64,000 nucleotides of DNA, from the NCBI RefSeq assembly GCF_018324205.1, contig NZ_AP023356.1, forward strand, positions 4,295,501 to 4,359,500, read 5' to 3'. Both the position numbers and the translations under genes were made by a program. The notes beneath the pieces were generated by a model. That model saw only the letters and a program-made list of their open reading frames with translations, searched no databases and was not told the origin of the DNA. Positions within the stretch are counted from its first letter, which is position 1. Each line of letters starts with the position of its first letter. The stretch comes from Actinoplanes ianthinogenes. Its GTDB lineage: Bacteria > Actinomycetota > Actinomycetes > Mycobacteriales > Micromonosporaceae. Shown in pieces: positions 16,938 through 24,477 of the stretch.

Positions 16938-17440
16938 CCAGCTGGCCCTCATGGCCCTATCCGGACCCGCGACAGGGCCATGAGCGCCAGCCCGACACCT
17001 CCAGCTGGCCCTGACGGCCCTATCCGAAGCCGCGACAGGGCCATGAGCACCAGCCCGACAACTCCAGCTGGCCCTGACGGCCCTACCCGAAGCCACGACA
17101 GGGCCATGGGCGCCAGCCCGACGGCTCCGGCTGGTCCTCATGGCCCTATCCGGAGCCGGGATGGGGCCATGGGCGCCAGCCCGACACCGACAGCTCCAGC
17201 TGGCCGTGGTGGCCCTATCCAGAGCCGGGATGGGGCCGTGGGGGCCAGCCCGACGGCTCCGGCTGGCCCTGACGGCCCTACCCGAAGCCGCGACAGGGCC
17301 ATGGGCGCCAGCCCGACACCTCCAGCTGGCGCTGATGGCCCTATCCGGAGCCGCGACGGGGCCATGGGGGCCAGCCCGACGGCTCCGGCTGGTCCTCATG
17401 GCCCTATCCGGAGCCGGGACGGGGCCGTGGGCGCCAGCTT
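16938..17440. repeat. Tandem array of eight 63-bp palindromic units
   Basis: Units begin at 16938, 17001, 17064, 17127, 17196, 17259, 17322 and 17385; the period is 63 except one 69-bp unit with a 6-base insertion. Each unit holds a long imperfect palindrome: in the first, 16941-16958 pairs with 16974-16991 at 17 of 18 positions around a 15-base loop. The core is GGCCCTATCC...GACAGGGCC flanked by GCTGG and CCAGC. Because 63 is a multiple of three, long false open frames run across it on both strands. Related palindromes recur at 59.9-60.3 kb. Confidence 0.9.
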
Positions 17441-17444
17441 GGTC

Positions 17445-17482
17445 TTGTCTGGCGCTTCGAGTTCGAATCTCGCCCCGGACAA
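17445..17482 (+). other. tRNA minihelix-like hairpin
   Basis: An 8-bp outer stem TTGTCTGG/CCGGACAA (17445-17452 with 17475-17482, one wobble pair) encloses CGAG-TTCGAAT-CTCG (17458-17472), which looks like a tRNA T-arm with its TTCGAAT loop. There is no D-arm or anticodon arm, so it is not a functional tRNA gene. It could be a tRNA 3'-end relic or simply a stable hairpin. Confidence 0.45.
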
Positions 17483-17606
17483 CGGCTCTGGGCGCGAGCG
17501 GGGGCGGTTGGGGCACCACGATGGGCAGTGCGGCAACCGGCACCGCCCATCGGAGCGGGAGGCGCGGAATGGCGGGCGTCGGGAGAGGCGGGCTTAGGGT
17601 GGCGAG

Positions 17607-18581
17607 GTGGTGGGGATCGGATGGCGGCTGGCGATGCAGTCCGCGCTCTACGGGCCGGATGGGTTCTTCGTGCGGCCGCGGTCCGGGCCTGCTGATCACT
17701 TCCGGACCAGCGTGCATGCTTCACCGCTGTTTGCCGGGGCGCTGGCACGGCTCGTGGAGCGGGTGGACGCGGCGCTCGGGCGGCCAGCCCGATTCGATCT
17801 GGTGGACGTCGGGGCCGGGCGGGGCGAGCTGCTCAGCGCGCTGTGCGCGATGCTGCCCGGCGGGCTGGCCGGGCGGGTGCGGCCGGTGGCGGTCGAGATG
17901 GCGCCGCGCCCCGGCGGGCTGAATCCGGCGATCCGCTGGCGGCGGGACGTTCCGGAGGCGGTGACCGGGCTGCTGGTGGCCACCGAGTGGCTGGACAACG
18001 TTCCGCTCGACGTGGTCGAGGCCGACGAGCACGGACGGCTGCGCAAGGTGCTGGTCGATCGGCACACCGGCGCGGAGACGCTGGGCGGCCCGGCGGATCC
18101 GGCCGAGGTGTTCTGGTCGGCTCGGTGGTGGCCGGGGCCGGGGCGGGTGGAGATCGGCGCGCCGCGGGACGCGGCCTGGGCGGAAGCGGTCAGCCGGGTG
18201 CGGCGGGGTGCGGCGCTGTGCGTCGACTACGGGCATCGGCGGGACGAGCGACCGCCGTTCGGCAGCCTGACCGGCTTCCGGGACGGACGGCAGGTCGCGC
18301 CGGTGCCGGACGGGGGCTGCGACGTGACAGCGCACGTCGCCATCGACGCGGTGGCGAGCGCGAGCGGTTATCCGTACGAAATGGTCCGTCAGCGTGCGGC
18401 CCTGCAAGCGCTCGGGGTCAGCGGCGCGCGACCACCGCTCGCCCTGGCCGGCAGCGATCCGGCGGCCTATCTGCGGGCCCTCTCGTCGGCCGGCGCGGCC
18501 GCCGAGCTGACCTCGTCGAGCGGACTCGGCGACCACTGGTGGCTGTGGCACCCGATCGGCATCGACCTGCCGCTGACCTGA
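17607..18581 (+). CDS. SAM-dependent methyltransferase, MidA/NDUFAF7 type
   Basis: A 324-residue class I methyltransferase: the SAM-binding glycine motif is FDLVDVGAGRGELL (about residues 64-77), and LLVATEWLDNVPLDVVE is the typical second motif of the MidA/NDUFAF7 (SAM_MT family COG1565) group. In mitochondria NDUFAF7 methylates an Arg of NDUFS2, the counterpart of NuoD; here the next gene downstream is a nuoD homologue, so that subunit is the obvious candidate substrate (inference). The start is uncertain among GTG 17607, GTG 17610 and ATG 17634; AGGG lies seven bases before 17607. Confidence 0.82.
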   Translation: MVGIGWRLAMQSALYGPDGFFVRPRSGPADHFRTSVHASPLFAGALARLVERVDAALGRPARFDLVDVGAGRGELLSALCAMLPGGLAGRVRPVAVEMAPRPGGLNPAIRWRRDVPEAVTGLLVATEWLDNVPLDVVEADEHGRLRKVLVDRHTGAETLGGPADPAEVFWSARWWPGPGRVEIGAPRDAAWAEAVSRVRRGAALCVDYGHRRDERPPFGSLTGFRDGRQVAPVPDGGCDVTAHVAIDAVASASGYPYEMVRQRAALQALGVSGARPPLALAGSDPAAYLRALSSAGAAAELTSSSGLGDHWWLWHPIGIDLPLT

Positions 18582-18633
18582 TCGGCTGGCACCCGATGGG
18601 CGCGGGTCGCCGGAGGGCACTGCGGCCCTGACC

Positions 18634-18905
18634 AGCAACGCCGCACCATGACCACAGATCGCCAGGACGTGCACCGCGGCCGGAACCAGCAACGCCGCAC
18701 CATGACCACGGATCGCCGGGACGTGTGCCGCGACCCAGAACCGGCAACGCCGCACCATGACCACGAATCACCAGGACGTGCACCGCGACCCGGAACAAGC
18801 AACGCCGCGCCCCGGGAGCACGGATCACCAGGACGTGCGCCGCGACCCAGAACCAGCAACGGCGCGCCGTAAGCACGGATCGCCGGGACGTGCGGCGCGG
18901 CCCGG
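18634..18905. repeat. Tandem array of five 54-57-bp units
   Basis: The motif agCAACGCCGC repeats at 18634, 18688, 18743, 18798 and 18855, each followed by about 25 bases ending in GGATCrCCrGGACGTG. It fills the gap between the methyltransferase and nuoD and is unrelated in sequence to the 63-bp array. No gene is supported in 18582-19030; the promoter of nuoD, if separate, would lie in its last 120 bases. Confidence 0.85.
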
Positions 18906-19030
18906 TGTGGTTGCGGCCTGTGCGCGGATCGCCGCGGCGGGCGGCGGTACCCGTACCGAAAAGGATCTCCGGGTGGAAAGGGGTCTGCCTGGGCCGGAGC
19001 CGGAGCGTGGGGGCGTGCGACGATGCGGGG

Positions 19031-20176
19031 GTGACGGACGCGCTGCGCGAGATGACCGTGGGGACCGGGGCCGGGCTCGAGACGGCGGACATGGTGCTGA
19101 ACATCGGGCCGCAGCACCCGTCGACGCACGGGGTGCTGCGGCTCAAGCTGACCCTGGACGGGGAGCGCGTGGTCGCCTGCGAGCCGGTCGTGGGATACAT
19201 GCACCGGGGCGCGGAGAAGCTGTTCGAGGTGCGGGACTACCGGCAGATCATCATGCTGGCGAACCGGCACGACTGGCTGTCCGCGTTCTCCAACGAGCTG
19301 GGCGTGGTGCTCGCGGTCGAGCGGCTGATGGGCATCGAGGTGCCGGAGCGGGCGGTCTGGCTGCGGATGGCCCTCGCCGAGCTGAACCGGGTGCTGAACC
19401 ATCTGATGTTCCTCGGTTCCTACCCGCTGGAGATCGGCGCGATCACGCCGATGTTCTACGCGTTCCGGGAGCGGGAGACGCTGCAGGCCGTGATGGAGGA
19501 GGTCTCCGGCGGTCGGATCCACTACATGTTCAACCGGGTCGGCGGGCTGAAGGAGGAGGTCCCGGCCGGGTGGACGAAGCGGGCCCGGCAGGCGGTCGGC
19601 GCGGTCCGGCGGCGGATGCCCGACCTGGCCGGCGTGATCCACAAGAACGACATCTTCCTGGCGCGCACGGTCGGGGTCGGCGTCCTGTCGGCGGCTGACG
19701 CCGCCGCCTTCGGAGCGTCCGGGCCGGTGGCGCGGGCCAGCGGTCTGGATTTCGACGTACGCCGGGACGAGCCCTACCTGTTCTACGACCAGCTCGACGT
19801 GCCCGTGGTGACCCGGACGGCCGGGGACTGTCACGCGCGGTTCGAGGTGCTGCTGGAGCAGGTCGCGGTGTCGCTCGACCTGGTCGAGCAGTGCCTGGAG
19901 CGGGTGGACCGGACCGGCGGCCCGGTCAACGTGCGGCTGCCCAAGGTGGTGAAGGCGCCGGAGGGGCACACCTACGCGTGGACCGAGAACCCGCTCGGGG
20001 TGAACGGGTACTACCTGGTGTCCCGCGGGGAGAAGACGCCGTGGCGGTTGAAGCTGCGGACGGCGTCCTACGCGAACGTGCAGGCGCTGGCGACGCTGAT
20101 CCCGGGGTGCCTGGTGCCCGACCTGATCGCGATCCTCGGGTCGATGTTCTTCGTCGTCGGCGACATCGACAAGTGA
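19031..20176 (+). CDS. nuoD: Stand-alone NADH-quinone oxidoreductase subunit D (49 kDa)
   Basis: A 381-residue NuoD homologue. Seen: LNIGPQHPSTHGVLRL near the N-terminus, GYMHRGAEKLFE (the HRG-EK motif beside the N2 cluster), SHLMFLGSYPLEIGAIT-like helix, and a normal C-terminal end (LGSMFFVVGDIDK). The subunit forms the quinone-side core of complex I with NuoB, yet no other nuo gene is in the window, so this is probably an extra copy or part of a reduced complex. Start GTG 19031 has a G-rich site just before it; ATG 19052 is the alternative (374 residues). Confidence 0.9.
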   Translation: MTDALREMTVGTGAGLETADMVLNIGPQHPSTHGVLRLKLTLDGERVVACEPVVGYMHRGAEKLFEVRDYRQIIMLANRHDWLSAFSNELGVVLAVERLMGIEVPERAVWLRMALAELNRVLNHLMFLGSYPLEIGAITPMFYAFRERETLQAVMEEVSGGRIHYMFNRVGGLKEEVPAGWTKRARQAVGAVRRRMPDLAGVIHKNDIFLARTVGVGVLSAADAAAFGASGPVARASGLDFDVRRDEPYLFYDQLDVPVVTRTAGDCHARFEVLLEQVAVSLDLVEQCLERVDRTGGPVNVRLPKVVKAPEGHTYAWTENPLGVNGYYLVSRGEKTPWRLKLRTASYANVQALATLIPGCLVPDLIAILGSMFFVVGDIDK

Positions 20177-20193
20177 CCGCCGCCGGGCGGGGG

Positions 20194-21762
20194 TCACCAG
20201 TTGCCCTGCGCCGGGGCGTCGCCGCGGTAACCGGGCATGTTGGCGAAATCGGCCAGCGAGCCGACGTTGGTGTCGTTGGCCGAGGGGCGGTGGCGGCGGG
20301 CCTTGTACTGGCCTGAGTCCGCGTCGGCGTAGTCGCCGGGCGAGTAGCCGCCGCTGTCCGACTCGTAGCCGTTCGGGTCGAGGTAGCCGTTCGGGTCGGG
20401 GTAGCCGTTCGGATCCGCGTAGCCGTTCGGGTCTACATAGCCGTTCGGGTCTGCGTAACCGTCGGGGTCGGCGTATCCGTTGGCCGGGTCGCCGTAGTCT
20501 GCGGGGCCGTAGCTGTCGTGTGGGGCGCCGTAGCCTGGGCCGAAGTCGGCACCGCTGGCCGGGCTGGGATAGCCGGTGGCCGGGGCTTCTGGTCGGCCGT
20601 AGGTGGGGCCCGGGCGGACGGCGGCCGAGGCGCGAGGTGGTGGGGCATCGGCGGGGACCGGGGCGTGGCCGCCGGAGCCGTAGACCGGGCCGCCCTGTCC
20701 GGACTGGGGTGCGACGGCCACCCGGGCGGCGCCGGACGGGGGCGCGACCCCGACCCGAGCGGCTCCGGACGCAGGCGCGGCCCCGACCCGGGCCGCGCCG
20801 GACGCAGGCGCGACCCCGACCCGGGCGGCGCCGGCGGCGGGGGCTGGGACGGAAGCCGCGCCACGCTGGCGCGGCATGGGCGCGCTGGGCACGGAGGCCG
20901 CGCCGACCGGGGCGGAACCGGCGGCCGGGACCGCGGCCGAGGCTCGACCGGAGGGGGCACTCGGGGACATCGGGCGGGCGCTGCCGGCGACCACGGCACG
21001 GCCACCGGTGGGGCGGGCGGGCTCCTCGTAGTACTCGCCGTCCTGCTGGTCCGGGTAGCCCTGGTCGGCGTAGCCGTCCGGGCCGGGGCCGTAGGTGGTC
21101 GGCTCCTCGAAGCCCGGCTGGTCGTTGAAGTCCGGCTGGCCGTTGAAACCCGGCTGGTCGATGAAATCCGGCTGACCGTTGTAACCGGGCCGGCCGTGGA
21201 AGCCGGGCTGGTCGATGAAACCGGGCTGGTCGCTGTAGCCGGGCTGGTCCTCGAAGGGCTGCTGGTCCTCGAAGGGCTGCTGGTTGTCGAAGTCCGGCTG
21301 GTCGGCGAAAAAGCCCGAGCCGTTACCCGAGCCGAACTCCGGTGCGTGCTCAGCGCCCCGGACCGGCTGCGGACCGTGACTGCCGACGGGAGCACCGGCC
21401 GCGACCTGTGCCCGCCCGCCGGGCTTGCGCGGGGTCAGCGGCGGCCGGTTCGGATCCGGCCCCGGCTGCGTGGCGGCCTGCGCCGAGATCTCCGCCATCA
21501 GCTGCTTGCGGAGGCTGTCCATCTCCTCGGCGACGCGGTCCTCGACGTCCATCCGGAGCAGCACCGGATCGGTGCGGATCAGCACCGACGCGCCGATCAG
21601 CACGACGCTGACCGCGATCAGCAGCACCGCGAACCGCACCGAGTTCGAGTTCCCGCCGAGCAGCACGACGGCGGCCGCGAGCGGGGCGAGGATGACACCC
21701 GCCCAGACGAGGCCGCGGAGCAGGCGTGCGCTGTGTCCCGCTTGGGAGTCCCGTTCCGGCAT
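20194..21762 (-). CDS. Membrane protein with long aromatic-rich repeat tail
   Basis: A 522-residue protein: two membrane segments (about residues 15-60), a short charged helix (DVEDRVAEEMDSLRKQLMAEI), then about 400 residues of low complexity. The tail has a block of F-x-x-QPG repeats (GFNDQPG, GFIDQPG, GYSDQPG, about ten copies), an Ala/Pro-rich block with GAARVGVAP repeats, and a block of DPNGY repeats (about seven). No enzymatic domain is seen. Tyr/Phe/Gln/Asn/Gly-rich repeats of this sort favour disorder and phase separation. Start ATG 21762; the frame upstream has no support. The function is unknown. Confidence 0.75.
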   Translation of the reverse strand: MPERDSQAGHSARLLRGLVWAGVILAPLAAAVVLLGGNSNSVRFAVLLIAVSVVLIGASVLIRTDPVLLRMDVEDRVAEEMDSLRKQLMAEISAQAATQPGPDPNRPPLTPRKPGGRAQVAAGAPVGSHGPQPVRGAEHAPEFGSGNGSGFFADQPDFDNQQPFEDQQPFEDQPGYSDQPGFIDQPGFHGRPGYNGQPDFIDQPGFNGQPDFNDQPGFEEPTTYGPGPDGYADQGYPDQQDGEYYEEPARPTGGRAVVAGSARPMSPSAPSGRASAAVPAAGSAPVGAASVPSAPMPRQRGAASVPAPAAGAARVGVAPASGAARVGAAPASGAARVGVAPPSGAARVAVAPQSGQGGPVYGSGGHAPVPADAPPPRASAAVRPGPTYGRPEAPATGYPSPASGADFGPGYGAPHDSYGPADYGDPANGYADPDGYADPNGYVDPNGYADPNGYPDPNGYLDPNGYESDSGGYSPGDYADADSGQYKARRHRPSANDTNVGSLADFANMPGYRGDAPAQGNW

Positions 21763-21893
21763 GGGCGCTGATGTTACCGAGAGTGCGCCGGGGACGAAAC
21801 GGCCGAACGCCGGGTGGCATACACCGACCCGGCGTTCGACGCATCGTTCAGCCGATCGTGACCGGACGGATGAGGCGCTGTCCGGTCTGTGGA

Positions 21894-22898
21894 TCAGCCG
21901 GCGGCCAGCGCGCCGTCCGAGCTGAAGACCAGGCCGACCGAGATGGTGCCCTGCTTCAGCGCGTTCTTGGTGAGCGGGCCGCCCGCGTCCAGGGTGTCGA
22001 ACCGGCCGGCCTGGAAGTTGTAGACCTCGACCAGGCCCTGCTGGCACTTCGGACGCTGCGGGCACTCGGCCGGGCCGCCCAGCACCGTGGCCGTGCCGGA
22101 GCACTTGCTCGCCAGGTCGGAGAGGGTGGTCAGACCGTACTTCTGGGCGAACGGGGCGGACACCGCGAACGCGTTCTGGTCCTGCGCCGAGCTGGCCTTG
22201 CCGAAGACCAGGCCGCGCTTCTCACCCAGGGTGGTCAGGCCGGCGACGGTGGCGTCCAGATCGGGCGAGGACGGGTCCTTGGCGTCCTTGCCGTCGACCT
22301 TGCCGGCCAGGAAGTAGGCCAGGGTTGCGGCGTACTCCGGGACGACCTGGATGTCGCCCTTCTCCAGGGCGGGCTCGTAGAGCTCACGGTTGCCGATCTG
22401 CTGCACCTTCACGGTGTAGCCGGCGGCGGTGAGGACGATGCTGTAGAGCTCGCCGAGGGTCGCGTTCTCCGCGAAGTTCGCCGCGCCGACGGTGATGGCG
22501 CCGCCCTTGCCCTTGGCGATGCCGTCGGTCAGGTTGTTCGCCGTGGCGAAGTCCTGGGCGGCGGCCTTGGACGACTTGCGGTCGATGTCGACGGCCTTGT
22601 TGAGCTCGATCAGCTTGGTGGTGTCGAGCGCCGCGGACACCTTGTCCAGGGCAGCGATCAGCTCGGGCGTGGACGCCTTCTTGTTGATCGCGGGGATGAC
22701 GTTGTCGGTGTTCTGCAGTTTCTTGTCGTCGGTGAGGACGACCAGCTTGTCGCCGGCGACCGGGGCGCAGCCCTGGCCACCAGCAGCCGCGGCGGACGGA
22801 GGCGCTTCGGTGCCGGAGGAGCCCGCCTCACCGCAGCCGGCAAGGACGACGACGGCCGCGGCGAGGGCTCCGGCCGTACGGAAAAGGTTTCGACGCAT
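21894..22898 (-). CDS. Glycine betaine-type ABC transporter binding lipoprotein, circularly permuted
   Basis: A 334-residue lipoprotein (lipobox VLAGC, Cys22) of the OpuAC/ProX family, the extracytoplasmic receptor for betaine-like osmolytes. Unusually the segment that normally closes the domain comes first: residues 51-123 (KLVVLTDDKK, DNVIPAINKK, ALDKVSAALDTT) resemble the family's C-terminal end, while residues 135-334 begin with the normal N-terminal ITVGAANFAENATLGELY and stop at LVFSSDGALAAG, just where LVVLEDD would follow in relatives. All parts appear once, so this is a permutation and not a duplication. It heads a permease-permease unit on the same strand. Confidence 0.85.
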   Translation of the reverse strand: MRRNLFRTAGALAAAVVVLAGCGEAGSSGTEAPPSAAAAGGQGCAPVAGDKLVVLTDDKKLQNTDNVIPAINKKASTPELIAALDKVSAALDTTKLIELNKAVDIDRKSSKAAAQDFATANNLTDGIAKGKGGAITVGAANFAENATLGELYSIVLTAAGYTVKVQQIGNRELYEPALEKGDIQVVPEYAATLAYFLAGKVDGKDAKDPSSPDLDATVAGLTTLGEKRGLVFGKASSAQDQNAFAVSAPFAQKYGLTTLSDLASKCSGTATVLGGPAECPQRPKCQQGLVEVYNFQAGRFDTLDAGGPLTKNALKQGTISVGLVFSSDGALAAG

Positions 22899-23039
22899 TA
22901 CTGCCGCCTTCTGTGTCCCGGCGCCGCCCGGATGACGACGCCGCGTGTCCGACGGGGCAGCCAAGGTGCACTGCCCACGTGCAGTCCTGGTCATTCCTAT
23001 CAAGGGGGTATGACAAGATCAGCTTTTGATGCCGGAGCG

Positions 23040-23756
23040 TTATCCGGTGCTTACCGTCACAGCGGTCCGGCGTCGCTTCCGTACCCGCAGGGCGGGGGGC
23101 GTAACCAGACGCTGGACGAGGGCCAGCAGACCCTCGACGAGAAGTGCGAGCAGCGCCACCGCCAGGCCCCCGGCGACAATCTGGCCACCGCCGCCGTTGC
23201 TCATCCCGATCCCGAAGCCGGCGCTGATGATCTGGCCCAGCCCACCGCCGTTGACCAGGGCGGCCAGCGCCGCGGTCGCGACCACCTGGACCGACGCGGT
23301 GCGCAGGCCGGCGGCCAGATAGGGCACCGACAGCGGCAGCTCCACCTGGCGCAGCAGCTGCCCGCCGGAGAGGCCCATGCCGCGGGCCGCCTCCCGGGTC
23401 TCCGGGTCGATCGAGCGCAGGCCGGTGTACGCGTTCGCCAGCAGCGGCGGCACCGCGAAGACGGCCAGGGCCACCACGACCGGCGGCTTGCCGAAGCCGA
23501 GCGGGGTCAGCGGCAGGATGGTGAGCAGCGCCAGGGTCGGGATGGCCAGGGTGAGGTTGGCCGCGGTGACCACCGGGCCGCCGCCCTTGCCGCGGTGCCC
23601 GAGCCAGATGCCCAGCGGCCAGCCGATCACGCAGCCGAGCAGCACCGCCCAGAAACTGATCACCAGGTGCTCGGTCAGGCGGTCCAGCAGGCCGCCCGGG
23701 TTGGTCCAGTTGAGCGGGTCGTTGAGCCAGGTGAACCCCTCGTTGAAATAGCTCAC
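23040..23756 (-). CDS. Osmolyte ABC transporter permease (second)
   Basis: A 238-residue inner-membrane permease with about five to six helices and the EAA-type loop REAARGMGLSGGQLLRQVELPLSVPYLAAG that contacts the ATPase. Similar to OpuBB/ProW-type permeases of betaine/carnitine/choline uptake. GTG 23756 is taken as start because it forms a GTGA overlap with the stop of the first permease gene. A basic C-terminal tail follows the last helix. The binding protein gene lies 141 bases downstream. Confidence 0.87.
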   Translation of the reverse strand: MSYFNEGFTWLNDPLNWTNPGGLLDRLTEHLVISFWAVLLGCVIGWPLGIWLGHRGKGGGPVVTAANLTLAIPTLALLTILPLTPLGFGKPPVVVALAVFAVPPLLANAYTGLRSIDPETREAARGMGLSGGQLLRQVELPLSVPYLAAGLRTASVQVVATAALAALVNGGGLGQIISAGFGIGMSNGGGGQIVAGGLAVALLALLVEGLLALVQRLVTPPALRVRKRRRTAVTVSTG

Positions 23757-24475
23757 GCCGCACGTCCCCGGGTCCACGGGGTGAGCAGCCGGCCCAGCCC
23801 GGACAGCAGCAGGTCGAGGATCAGGGCCAGACCCACGCAGAGCACCGTCCCGGTCATGATCTCCGCTTTGTAGAAGTTGTTCCGGAAACCGCCCAGGATG
23901 AGATCACCCAGGCCGCCCTGCCCGATCAGCGAGCCGACCGTGACAAGTGCCACAGTGGAGACGGTGGCCAGACGCAGCCCGGTCAGGATGCCGGGGAGCG
24001 CCAGCGGCAGCTCGACCCGCCACAGCCGGCCGAACCGGCCGTATCCCATCCCGGTCGCCGCCTCGATGACCTCGGCCGGGACCTGGGTCAGCCCGGCCAG
24101 CGAGTTGCGGACCAGGACCAGCAGCGCGTACAGCACCAGGGCGATCAGGACCGAGGTGGTGCTGGTGGTGCCGACCAGCGGGGCCAGCAGGGAGAGCAGC
24201 GCCAGCGAAGGGATCGTGTAGAGAATGCCGGAGAGTGCGAGAATCGGCGCGGTCAGCGGTCTGATCCAGTAGGCGACGACGGCGAGCGGCACGGCGACCA
24301 GCAGCGCGATGAGCACGGTCTGCGCGGTCAGCCCGGCGTGGAAACGCAGGGCGGTGCCGATCGCGTCGGCGTTCTCGGTGACGTACCGCCAGGAGAACCA
24401 CGGATTCCCCGGGCCGTCATCGGCGGGTGCGGCCACCGGTGTCAGCGATGCCGGGCCCCAGGACAGGAGAGACAT
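23753..24475 (-). CDS. Osmolyte ABC transporter permease (first)
   Basis: A 240-residue permease with about six helices and the EAA loop EAATGMGYGRFGRLWRVELPLALPGILTG. It is a paralogue of the downstream permease; the two form the membrane channel. The ATG at 24475 lies only two bases from the GTG start of the divergent ATPase gene, and no Shine-Dalgarno sequence precedes it. GTG 24439 is a possible internal start, but the region before it is equally poor, so the transcript may be leaderless. Confidence 0.88.
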   Translation of the reverse strand: MSLLSWGPASLTPVAAPADDGPGNPWFSWRYVTENADAIGTALRFHAGLTAQTVLIALLVAVPLAVVAYWIRPLTAPILALSGILYTIPSLALLSLLAPLVGTTSTTSVLIALVLYALLVLVRNSLAGLTQVPAEVIEAATGMGYGRFGRLWRVELPLALPGILTGLRLATVSTVALVTVGSLIGQGGLGDLILGGFRNNFYKAEIMTGTVLCVGLALILDLLLSGLGRLLTPWTRGRAA

Positions 24476-24477
24476 AC

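Noticed and set aside
17445..17482. Complete tRNA gene
   Set aside because: No D-arm or anticodon arm can be placed; only the T-arm and acceptor-like stem are seen.
16824..17717. Long open frames on both strands with repeats such as GAHGPVAAPDRA
   Set aside because: They run through the 63-bp palindromic array, whose period is a multiple of three; both strands are open alike and there is no ribosome site or conserved domain.
18634..18905. CRISPR array
   Set aside because: Units are contiguous tandem repeats without unique spacers, and no cas gene is near. The same holds for the 16.9-17.4 kb array.
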